From positions 1,006,501 to 1,070,500 of the forward strand of contig CAWZYM010000280.1 in the NCBI GenBank assembly GCA_963966185.1: 64,000 bases of DNA, in the 5' to 3' direction. Source of the DNA: Rhabditoides inermis (taxonomy: Eukaryota; Nematoda; Chromadorea; Rhabditida; Rhabditidae). Below the pieces are notes generated by a model. It ran no database searches. It was given only the letters and a program-made list of their open reading frames with translations, and had not been told where the DNA came from. Shown in pieces: positions 11,446 through 22,500 of this stretch (position 1 is its first letter; the number at the start of each line of letters is the position of its first letter). Made by a program: the position numbers and the translations under genes.

Positions 11446-11830
11446 GGAATTACAACCAGCGCGGCAGCGCTGGTTGGTTTGTGTTAACCCTAGTCGCGCG
11501 CTAGAATCGGCAAAAGGCGACTGAACGAAAGGTCCCTTAGAATCTTTGCGAGAACAATGTGATGCTGATAGATGTTATCAGAATGTTAGAAAATGGTAAA
11601 GTTTCGATTTTGGTAACGCTAGCTGTTGTAGGAAGCGAGATACGCGCGCGCGCCCCCTGAGGGGCAGGCAATCCCCCGTGTACGGATGGTTTTCTAGGGG
11701 GGGGGGGGGGGAGCGCGCACCGGCTGCCCCCAGCAGACAGGAGGTGCACAATCCGCACTGCCTGTGGATTGCACTGATATCGTTTAGATCGGTGGGTGAA
11801 CTGTTGGATTTCTTTAAAAAAAATGTTTTG
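11446..11830. repeat. Third, partial copy of the duplicated unit
   Basis: Starts at TTACAACCAGCGCGGCAGCG and matches about 3,085-3,420 and 6,505-6,840, then jumps to the equivalent of about 3,625-3,670. It contains the same long G run (about 11,697-11,711) that follows GATGGTTTTCTA in the other copies. Confidence 0.8.
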
Positions 11831-11896
11831 TGGTTTACTTATGTTAATGCAATTAGATTTATATGAAATCCAATAAAAGTACATTCATTATCTTTC

Positions 11897-12185
11897 AAAA
11901 AGGACTTCCGTAAGAGAAGAGTTTGTGTTACTTAACGTAATGCAACAAAAGCTCATGCATTTTATCAATCGAAATAGTACACAAACCTGCTCCAATAGTT
12001 CAACAAGTTATATATAAACGATCGGATACCGAAATCAATTTCCCGACATACAACATTTGCTCGCAATAGTTTTTATTGCAGAAAAAGCAGGTTTGTTTAC
12101 TATTTCGATTGATAAAATGCATGAGCTTTTGTTGCATTACGTTGAGTAACACAAACTCTTCTCTTACGGAAGTCCTTTTAAAAGA
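11897..12185. mobile_element. Palindromic MITE-like element, copy 1
   Basis: Arms of about 100 bases (11,897-12,000 and 12,080-12,185) are near-perfect inverted repeats around GCATGAGCTTTTGTTGCATTACG. Related hairpins occur at 13,510-13,815 and 37,862-38,020, sharing GCTTTTGYTGCATT and the TAGTATTTGTAAACG-type segment. No coding capacity, so non-autonomous. Confidence 0.75.
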
Positions 12186-12226
12186 TAATACGAATTTGAG
12201 TTAGCACGGGAATGTGAAAACATATC

Positions 12227-12495
12227 TGTTGGGATAGCCATCCACATAGTTCTACACTCTTCTAGAACCTTCCTTACTCATCCCGCACTTCCTTAGCCAG
12301 TAGACTCCACCCACTCTACACTGAGCGCGCCCTCACCCGATCATTCCAGAACCTTCTATGATCTCCCTATATAACTCGGGCGCTCCCTCAATAGACAGTC
12401 AGTTCAGTGTGCTCACTTCCAACTATTGTCCTTCTGGCTACTCCAATAAACCGTTGCATCTACTTGCGTCTTCCCCACTCGGTGCCGACACAACA
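12227..12495 (+). mobile_element. Solo LTR with 5-bp target duplication
   Basis: The 269-base element begins TGTTGGGATA and ends GACACAACA, so the ends are TGTTG...CAACA. It is flanked by identical ATATC at 12222-12226 and 12496-12500. Inside are TATATAA (12368-12374) and AATAAA (12445-12450) in the order expected for an LTR promoter and polyadenylation signal. It interrupts an older repeat whose uninterrupted relative (inverted) is at about 640-700, which serves as the empty site. The retroelement superfamily is not determined. Confidence 0.85.
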
Positions 12496-12769
12496 ATATC
12501 GAAAATGATTCAGTTTTGTCAAATGGACCATATGCCGAAAATGGCGGGAAGTCGGAGAAAACATCATCGACCGTGCACTTTTGTGCACATTTCTACACAC
12601 TTTTCAGGGGATGTTAGGGGAAAAGACAAAGATTTCTTCGCATGTAAATCGTAAATGATCGTTGTTTACTGATATCGACTTTTACATGAATGCACAATCG
12701 CATATATTCATATATACGCATTTTGTAAGTATACATATCTATTCTTCATTTCTATTTACAGATTACAGA

Positions 12770-12857
12770 TTACAGTTTCATTTCTTGGATCTTTGTCTTT
12801 GTTGGGAGAACGTGTGCTTCGAGTGCCAGAGCATCGAGGTCGACTCCCTGCAAGAAC

Positions 12858-12923
<66 letters not shown>

Positions 12924-15900
12924 TCTTTCTCCTTCTCTCTCTTTCTCTCTCTCTCTCTCCCTCTCTCCCTTTCTCCACCCTCACATGTGTGGTGCCACTC
13001 TTTCCCATATCCCCCATCTTGTCCAGATCGTCTTTGCATAGATGGTAGACGAATCCGCACCCATACGAATCTCCCACTATATTCACCGCCGCCCGCATTC
13101 GACTCCTGAAAACGGGGGAACTGAATTGACGAGAACTGGGAACAACAACGACATCTTCGACGACATCCGGACCTAGTGAGGGTATATATAACTTTCCTGT
13201 TTTTGTATCGAAGTTTGAAAAAAAGGTTTTTCGAAATGAAAATGGAAGACAAGAGTAATCAAAAAAGATATAAGAAAAGGAATACTGTACTTACAGTAGC
13301 CAGTCAACAGTGATGATCATGGACACGTCTTCCGCCGGAAGGCCCAGTGACGTGAGCACGATGATGAGAGTCACCTGGAAACAGTTGTTTGAATTGCCGC
13401 ACTTGATGTGCAGGTAACCACTCACAAGCCCGCCCGACGGAATAGCGGCCGCGCCTATAGCAGCAAGAGTGGCGGTGACGCTAGAAAAAAAACGACTCGC
13501 CTCACAGTTTTCAATGCAAATATGTATTTTCTTTGAAAAGTACTTGCGTGAACAGATGAACTTTGTCTTGTCCCAATGCAGCAAAAGCACATGCATAAAG
13601 CGTTTACAAATACTATCACAAACCTGCACCTCTCTTTCCTCTCTTTCTCTCTTATCTCTCCCATTTGTGTTCACTGGTTAGTATCAACAGAACTTTCCCG
13701 AATGCGCAGGTTTGTGTTAGTATTTGTAAACGCTTTATGCATGTGCTTTTGCTGCATTGGGATAAGACAAAGTTCATCTGTTTACGCAAGTACTTTTCAA
13801 AGAAAATATATGTCCTTTTGTTAAATTTCATAGAAATTTTGAATATGTGCTGAATTATGTTTATTCATTATTCATCTGGATTATAATAAAAACTACTGTC
13901 TCTCACTCCCTCTGTTCTCTCTTTCTCTTCGTCCTTTTTCTCTCTTTCACTGTTCTCTCTCACTCTCACTCTCACTTTCTGCCCTTCTCTCTCTGTCTCT
14001 TTATATATCTTTCTGCTCTTCTATCAACGTTTACAAATACTAACACAAACTCTCGGCCGTTCTCTCTCTTCTTACTCTCATGTACCACAGATCACACGTT
14101 ACGTTTCGGATCGCAGTTACGTTTCACAAAACGTTTTTCCCCCACATATTTTCTCACTACCGTTCGGAGTCGCGCCTACTGCGCACTTTCTCCTGGTTAT
14201 AGTTGGCGGACCTAAAACAACGCGAAACCCGGCGCGAATTAGACGCTGGTGGCAGCGGGGCGAACTACATTCAAAGTGCTAGTTGGAGAACACGCGCAGA
14301 AAACGCGAGAGAGTACGCTTTCGGAAGAGACTCAGAGTTACCGGACACGACATCCACCCACACGCTGGCCTCTCACCTCATAGGTGCGCGAGATCGCTCA
14401 TAACTTCTTTCGGAGAAAAGATACAAAGATGCCCACGACCAATGATCTGTCCTACGGAACGGTGCGAATCTAACGAACATGATTTGGATGAGTCCACAAT
14501 GATGTTAACATGACCTTTGGATATCGCTTCTTTTTCTGGCGCGAGCCCTATCCTAAGCCAAAAGTGAGGGCGCTGCGCGCCCTCTCTAATATGTAAAACG
14601 ACTCGCCTCACAGTTTTTAATACAAAAATATATGTGAAAAACGTCTCACCTCACAGTGAGCACCTCTCCGATGCTCAGCTCCCGTCCGTTCATTTGAGCA
14701 ATGAAGATGGAGGCGACAGCTTCGTACAGAGCTGTGCCGTCCTAAAAGGTTCTGACTAATATACGATCAAAGCGTTCTGTTCATTAATTGTTCCTTTCAT
14801 TTGTTCTTATTACGGTTTCGTTGAAACGTATTCACATCGTGAAATCCCATACCATGTTCACCACGGATCCGACGGGCAGGACGAATTTCGTGATTCGAGG
14901 GTCGATTCCGATTCGGTTGAGACATTGGAAGGTGATCGGCAGGGTGGCAGCGCTGAAAATTGATTCATAAACCTTCAAGTCTTTTAAGAATCGCTATCGG
15001 TGCTCCGACCGCCTCGCACTCTCTCACATATGCGCGCTCTCTCACACGCGCCATAAACCCGGTGCGAATCACACGCGGTTGCGGGATAAGAGAAAGGCTG
15101 CGTCTGTTAGTGTTGGTTTAAAACCCAGTACTCAAGGTACGTCTAGAGTTCTGACCTGAGTTCGCTCAGTGTCAAACACTGGATATTTTTGGAAAGCACT
15201 CGTCGGGGTATCCGGGAGTGCAATAGATAATGATAATATTCTTAGTCATAATGATGTTATCATGCCATACCTGCTGCTCGTTCCGAGTGCATTGAGAATC
15301 GCCTGTCCGAGACCGCGTAAAATGATGTACGGGTTTTGTCTGAAATCACATAAATAAATACATCATTGTTGTTCATTCATCTTTTAAATGTTTTTTTAAT
15401 CTTATTGAACGTATTATCTCACCTCGTTCCTATAACGTAAATAATGGGGAGTGTGACGAAGCACTGCAGTAGAAGACCGAGAGTCACAGTTGCCACGTAC
15501 ATTCCTGAATTACTGTACGCTACAGTAGTGGTGAGGTGTCTCACCCAGCATAGCTGCTGTCTCTCCGACATTCTCGATTCGTAGCATCTTCTCAGCAATC
15601 AGTGAAGCGATTCCGATAGGACCAACCCTAGGAAATTGAGAATAACACTTTCTCTTTTCTAATTCTAGACAGCAACTCACCACAAAACGATTCCGACCAT
15701 CTTTGTGATTACTACATCAAGCGCCTGAAATGAACTCTTTAAAATGAGATTAGAATAAAAATACCCTAAACAAATCGGCAAGAGGTTTCGCCGGCTCTCC
15801 CACACTGCCGATAACAATGCCCATGGTGATACAAAAGACAATCAATCCTACAAATGTTAATTCATAGTGTGTGTTTCTTTTTTCTGGGAGTTCCACTCAC

Positions 15901-18218
15901 CAAGAATGTTCATGCCGTCAACGTAGACTACTGCGCGTTTCTCTTCTAGTTCCACCTGTGAACAATTAATCAATCAATCAATAACCATCTCACTCACCAA
16001 TCCATCGTCCCTCGTCACGTTTACATATCCCTCGATTCGCGTTTCTTGCCCGGAAAACATTGTCCGAATTATGTTTTCCGGAAACATGTTGCTAAAATGA
16101 AGTATTGAAGTATATATGTTTCCCTGAGTGACACAAAAATAGTTCAGAGTAATGTGTTGTCTTACCGAATCAAATCCAGAACCTTGTCGAGAGCTGAAAT
16201 CTCTTTGACTTCCTTTGCGGTAGCGATAGCGTGGATATTTGATCTGTAAAAATAGCCATAGTCACATCGATGATTATATCCGATTCGGAGGTATAGCAGA
16301 GGTACAATAGTGTTGGGGTCAGGTATTATTGAAAGTAAACTAGTAACTGTTACTTGTAAGCAGTGTTGCCTGGGTGAATGACGAGTACGAGAATAATGCC
16401 GAGCTGGAAAAAGTTTCTTTTTTTTTATTTTTTTTATTTTTTTAAATTACAATTTTACTTCAACTCACAATAACTGCGTGAGTGGTAGTAATTGCATAGT
16501 AGATCAGTGCTCTGGAGCCAACTTTACCACTGGTTTTCCCGTCGACTTGGGAAAGGCCTGAAAGTACGGTGTATGTATTGCTGTGGTATTGCTCTTATTC
16601 TTTGTACACAAAAAACAATTTAAAACGGGCTCAGTGTTCAGTGTGATAATCTGTCTGATAGAGGCTGGACTATCATACATAGAACATATTACAAACAAAG
16701 TGCGCTAAACTCGTGATCAGATTGTTTCATATCACTATCCTATAATCAACAATAATCAACAGTATACATAATCATATATTAAAATACTAATCTAAAAAAA
16801 ACACTTATTTGCCTACAGCGTTCAGTGCGGTCACCCAAAAAACTTTTTCAGCCCAAGTAGGTTCGGTTTTTTTGTTGAAACAGAAAAAGCCTACCGGATA
16901 TCAAGCTGCTGCATATGAGTGGCAGTATCATCATCTTGAGCATGTTCATGAACAGTTCTCCCGGATAGCCGATCAGCTGACGCGCGCGGGCGGACGGCTC
17001 AGCGTACCTGACAGGAGAAGAGGGTGAGGTGTTATGGAAAGCACTGGAGGCATTGAGAAAAGATCGTTCCCTTCATGTATTCTCTGCGTGAAACTCATGA
17101 TGTCTCACTCACCGCAAGAATCCTCCGATCGCGATTCCTCCCACTACTCCCAGTAGAGTGAGTAGGAGCAGCACATTCTGACGGGCCCACCGCAGCATCG
17201 GACCCGCGCGGAGTCGCATCTACAAGTTTCATTTCATATGCAACACAATTAGAGTGAAAGTGAAAACAACGTGAAAACGGTTCGCTCTCAGCGACATTGA
17301 ATTGAATTGAAAAGCGTGATGGTTTCTGTTTGATTAGTTTAATTTTTAATTTAATGGTGTGTGAACGGAGGATGGGAGCCGCGCTTCGTCGCTTCTACAA
17401 GTTTCGTTTCAAATAAAACAAATCCAGACAAACGATTCCAACAGCTGTGTAGGATTTATGACTGGCAAGTTTAATGATGTGTGTGAACGGAACACGCAAT
17501 GATAACAAAACAGAGCGTCAATATCACTGTTCTGCCAGCGTCGTATAGGCTCCAATAGGACTGGTTTCAACAGGCGTCGGCCGAAAAAATCCCACTCACA
17601 CGTGCGCGGTTTATGGCAGAGTGTGGGACTAATCACAGATCATATAGGGGGAGGAAGGTGCATATATGCTGGTTGAAAAACGTGTTCATATCATTACAAT
17701 GAGGAACTAGAGTCTGTCTGAAAACAGGATAACACAATGAATATGATTTGGTTTGGTTTGGTGTGACTGAATCATGATCGCACATGTAAGTGTCTCTGAT
17801 CTCGAATCTCGAATCGCGCAGTGTTGATAGGCCTATAACATAACTATTCACATTCACGATGTAATGGTATGTGTCTGTGGGAAATGGCGTAGTCATCATA
17901 AGTCACAATGTGCAATGACTGTGTTTGTGACCATATTAGAAAAGAAAGCACGGGTGAGACTAATCACAGATCATGTAGATCAGAAGAAGAATCAGAAAAT
18001 TTCTATTGAATCAAGTAGCACATTACAATTATGTAAATTACGACAAAGTTACGGTAAAATACAATAATCCAACGCCTACTGCGAGTCCCAATAACACGTA
18101 TTTCGGTAGTCCCGAGGATGCGTACGTGCTGTTGGTGGTGCATGTCATCCCCTGTTTGCGGCTTCTGGTGAAGTTCGATCTCGGAAGATCCGGGCTTCAA
18201 CGATCGATCGCGTTTCAT
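12770..18218 (-). CDS. Excitatory amino-acid transporter (SLC1 family)
   Basis: Na+-coupled glutamate/aspartate symporter of the plasma membrane. Coding exons: 17113-17219, 16895-17007, 16469-16557, 16354-16403, 16166-16243, 15998-16091, 15901-15955, 15765-15847, 15681-15724, 15545-15627, 15423-15504, 15271-15339, 14853-14952, 14650-14741, 13426-13480, 13295-13374, 12985-13105 and 12770-12847. They sum to 490 residues plus stop with phases closing exactly. Family landmarks: [25 protein letters not shown], the serine-rich hairpin [35 protein letters not shown], and [18 protein letters not shown] further 5' exon at 18126-18218 ([10 protein letters not shown]..., 31 codons) fits in phase as the cytosolic N-terminus but is less certain; the first firm exon is also preceded by an acceptor directly at its ATG. 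Intron 14 holds a foldback element and an inverted repeat shared with 37 kb. Confidence 0.93.
12860..12962. repeat. (CT)n microsatellite in last SLC1 intron
   Basis: CT tract filling the 137-base intron 12848-12984; on the coding strand it is (GA)n directly after the donor GTGAGG. Confidence 0.95.
13510..13815. mobile_element. Palindromic MITE-like element, copy 2
   Basis: Arms of about 110 bases at 13,515-13,632 and 13,708-13,815 are inverted copies (AAGTACTTGCGTGAACAGAT against its complement), inside SLC1 intron 14 (13481-14649). Same family as copies at 11,897 and 37,862; a stray fragment (GTTTACAAATACTAACACAA) is at 14,029. Confidence 0.75.
14090..14600. repeat. Dispersed repeat, inverted copy at 37.1-37.55 kb
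   Basis: The block in an SLC1 intron shares several long matches with the reverse complement of about 37,110-37,550, including GCGCGAGCCCTATC, CTTTCGGAGAAAAGATACAA and GGCGCGAATTAGACGCTGG. It ends with a GC-rich GGGCGCTGCGCGCCC palindrome in both copies. No coding content. Confidence 0.7.
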
Positions 18219-18712
18219 CGTCGTCGAGGATTCCTCTCCAGTCTCAATGTCGTAGATGTAGAGAGTAGCAAAATCGAGCACCAGTCCGGTTAGTGTCCTC
18301 CGCCGCACAGCATTGTTCAGGGGTCGGGGGAATAACAGGAGAAGGCACGCGACCGCGCGCTGACAGAGAAAAGATCATATAGATATTGCGGGAGGAAGGT
18401 TCATATGCTGGTTGAAAAACGTGTTCATATTATCACAATGAGGAACTACGGTTTGTTTGAAAACCTTCGGCTTTGTCCCCTTTCGCCTCGCCCCCTTTCG
18501 CTCCGCCTCTGTTTTTCAGTTCAAGATCACACAGTAATGTGTGTGCCGTGATATCATACGGTATGTTTTCTCCTTTTGTACTTCGTTTTCTCTCGGTGCT
18601 TTTTTTCTCGGTGCTTTCTTGATGTATTAGGTGTATGGCGGTTCACAATTTAACACGTGTTAGAATCAATAATTTATTTGAATGAGATGATATGGTGATC
18701 GAAAAAATGTTG

Positions 18713-18966
18713 TTATACATTGTAGCTGAAAAAAAAAACATTTAGTAGTCTTTTCTCTCGCGCTCTCCTTTTTCTCTCTTTCTCTCTTTCCTTCTAACCT
18801 GCACGCATAGCTTTCCATATTAAGAGAGCATACAGCATCGTTCCATTTCTAAAAAATTGTATTGTACGTATTTTCATCTCATCTTCTTGTAAATGAAAGT
18901 AATTATTTTGAAATGTTCATACCATGGTACTAAATACTTCCACGCACACCTCGTTGCTTACCTGAA

Positions 18967-19061
<95 letters not shown>

Positions 19062-19162
19062 CAATTGACTTACACTATTCGGCTCGTTTGGCGCCCAATT
19101 GAAGTAGGTAGCGACCTCACCGTTGGTGTAACTGACAAGATTTATCTATCTCTCTCCCTCTT

Positions 19163-19216
<54 letters not shown>

Positions 19217-19335
19217 TCCCTACTAACGTCCACGTCGTTCCCACCAATTGTAGTCCAATCCATATAGAGGACGGGGGATTTAACATGTCTGCAATAGATA
19301 ATAGCATAAGTAATAGATTCTCCAATCTAGAAAAA

Positions 19336-19366
<31 letters not shown>

Positions 19367-19472
19367 GAAGAGAGAGAGAGAGAGAGAGCGAGGGAGAGAG
19401 GGAGGGGAGAGAGAGGGAGGGGGAGAGAGAGAAGAGAGAGGAAGAGAGAGGAAGAGAGAGGAGGAGAATGAG

Positions 19473-19503
<31 letters not shown>

Positions 19504-22500
19504 GGAGAGAGAGGCACACGCACTGAACAAGAACTCCATGTCGTCTTGGCTCTGCACGACTGCGAGATGGGCGCCCGGATGGAGGCCCTGGCACTTCACC
19601 TCCGCGTCCTTCTGCGATATCGGCGTCCTCTCTCGCTGAAAACATAAAAACAATGTATTAGGGCCTCGGCAGACTTATCGCAATCGCCGAATCGCCAAGC
19701 GTGGCGTTTTCGAATGTTAGCGATTCGCCAGCGATTCGCCGGCGATTCGGCGATTTGGTATCAGCCGACGTGATATCTACGTACAAGTATTAACAATGTT
19801 TGTTATAATTCAATTCAGAACAAACATGCATAGACTAACTCATTTGAACTGAGAAACACAAATAATAATTTAGGGAATGCACTTGCACGCTCTGGTTTGT
19901 CTGAAATCGCCAAATCGCCGATGTCCAAATCGCCAGCCTCGGCGATTTTGGTATCGCCTACACAAAATGATAACTCAACTTGTAATTGAGTATATGATTC
20001 ATATTTTTATGCTTTTTGTGGAACAAGGATATGTTTATAGTAGTACCCGAGATTGTCTTACACATTATTTGGAATTTCAAACTATCACCAAGACGGTGTG
20101 TTCATAGTTCATAGCGAATTATGTTCAGATATCTGATAAGAGTGAGTATATGTAAGAAACTTATGGAAACAACTATGAAATATGTCAAAACACGACCGTA
20201 ATAGTCGTGGCGATTCTGAAATCGCTAATTTCAACTTAGCGATTTCAAAATCGCCAAATCGCCGGGTTTGGCGATTTCTTGGCGATTCGCCGGCGATTAG
20301 TATGCCACCTCAATGGCTATTTTGAAGCGATTTTAGAATCGCTGGCGATTTCAGAAAAATCGATACGTATGCTTCACTACAGCGATTCGCTGGCGATTCG
20401 GCGATTGCGATGAGTCTGCCGAGGCCCTTAGGTATCTGCTATAGTAGGTACTCTTCGTTTGGCGGTAGGCACGGTTGGCAAAAATGACAAAAAAGAACGT
20501 ATTTCAGAGGGCACAGTGGAGCGTACGTATGTTCACGCATTCCTCACATGCGTTGATAAAACTCGCAAGAGAATCAGCGTACTTAGATGTTTATAATCTC
20601 TTCATTACAACGAGCATGGCTCAGGAGGTAGTGAGCTAGCGTGGTTATCCAGGCTGTTGTGGGTTCGCTCCCCGCGGTTTTCATTTTGTTTTGCAAAATT
20701 GAAATATATATGAAAACGGTTTTTTTATGATGTTTATCACTATTCTATGATCAGTTTCAAAATGATTTTCAACGTTTAGCTATTTTGAATTTACACTACC
20801 GTTTTACTACCGACCGATGCGCTCACGCACTCTGTTTTGCGTAGAAGACGAATGTGCGTGTGCAACGAACACACGCACACTTGAGCCGCTTTTTCGTCCA
20901 CGCATATGCGAAGAAATATCCGATGCGAAGAAATATCCGAGATTGCGCACTCTCCTCTCGCCACAGTTTTTTTCCGCAATTATTCGAATACTTTGCCGTC
21001 AATGGGAGGCTACATTCTGCGCACCGTAATGTAATGGAATACAACTCGCCCAATAGCATCGACTGCCCTGCAGGGACCAACCCGGTGCGCAACCTGAATT
21101 ACGAATAAATGTATAACTCCTCTGAACGCAGAATTACCTCCCGATCCCGAAACTTTCTGGTTGCTCAAGCATCCAGGAATGAGTGAGTATGTTTTATCTT
21201 GAAGTGACACTTACTGATAGTGGTAGTAGGCACAGGTGTGGTGGTGGTGATGGCAGTAGTTGGAACGTTTGTGGTTGTCTAAAATAGCTAAATCTACGGA
21301 GGCAGAAGAGGATAGGTAAAGAAAGAGAGAAGAGAGCAAAGAGAGAAGAGAGAGCAAGAGTGTCGTTACGTTTACGTATCCACACGTCACCGGGCACTCT
21401 TTCTTCATTAGTTCGATATAGCCAGGTGTCTGGCACAGGAACGCTTTCATCGGACAATCCGACTGACCAGTGCGCGGGTTGATGTTGTCGACAGAACCTG
21501 GAACTCTCTTTTCATCTCCATTCTCCAACTCCTCTTTCCTTCATTCCTCTTCTTCTCCCTCGACATCTCTCATTGCATTTATATGATTCCCTTCCTCTAT
21601 CTCCCCCCTCTCATCTCTCCCTCCCTCTCTCTCCTCTTCTCTCGATCTATCTCTTCAACTCTTTTTCTCTTTCTGTCTCTTCTCTCTCCCTTTCTTTTTC
21701 TCACTCCTCTCTCTCAGTCCCCTTCATTTCTCTCCCACTTTTCCTCTCCACCCATACTTTTTTCTCTTTCTCTCTCTCCTCGTCTCTCTTAGTCATCATT
21801 ATCAGCCTGATTCCGACATATGCATACAATGGTAGCATGATGGGTTATCTAGAAGCACACACAATCCTACAGTGAGGTATTGGGGCTCCTTGGCTGGGAC
21901 AGTGCGGCGCGAGTCCTGACTGTTCATGGTAGATGGGCGTGAACATCGCGAAGTGACCAGTTCCGGATGCGAGGCGTGGTAGAAGATCTTGAAAGACTGC
22001 CGCCGCCGATGGTAGGGCTCTCAGAGGGTGAGAGTGGGTTCACACGCCCCACCGGGAGGTAGTGGAATTCGGCAAAGCAATAGCCCGCGAAGGGAATCGA
22101 ACCAGCGGCCAAAAAAACTCAACTCTGCCCTTTCTTAGTATCTCACCTATTGCTGTTAGAGGTGGATTCGTAATGCCTTGTGTTGCGTTAGAGTATCCGC
22201 AGGTCACCGGGCACTCTTTTCTCATCAGCTCAATGTAGGCGGGATGTTGGCACAGGTACGCTTTCATCGGACATTCCGATTCCCCGGTGAGTGGGTTGAT
22301 GTTGTCGACAGAACCTGAAACTCTCCCTCGTTCCCTATCGCTGCTCTCTTTCTCTCTCTTCCCCCTTCCCCCTCCCTCTCTCTCTATTGCTGTTAGAGGT
22401 GGATTCGTAATGCCTCTATCACTATCTCTGTTTCTCACCTACTGCTGGTGGATGAGTGAATCCCGGTGTTGGTTTTGAGTATCCACAAGTCACCGGGCAT

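Noticed and set aside
12770..13252. Long Arg/Glu-repeat reading frames over GA/CT tracts
   Set aside because: They are translations of dinucleotide repeats; the flanking real exons of SLC1 end at proper splice sites on either side.
19146..19653. Ser-Leu and Arg-Glu frames around 19.3 kb as separate genes
   Set aside because: Only the CTLD exon pieces (19524-19631, 19228-19288, 19074-19131) carry family motifs; the rest is microsatellite intron.
21138..21156. A 19-base micro-exon (after CAACCAG) in the ShKT-lectin linker
   Set aside because: Including it would throw the lectin domain out of frame; skipping it gives an in-phase SCAPGW lectin start.
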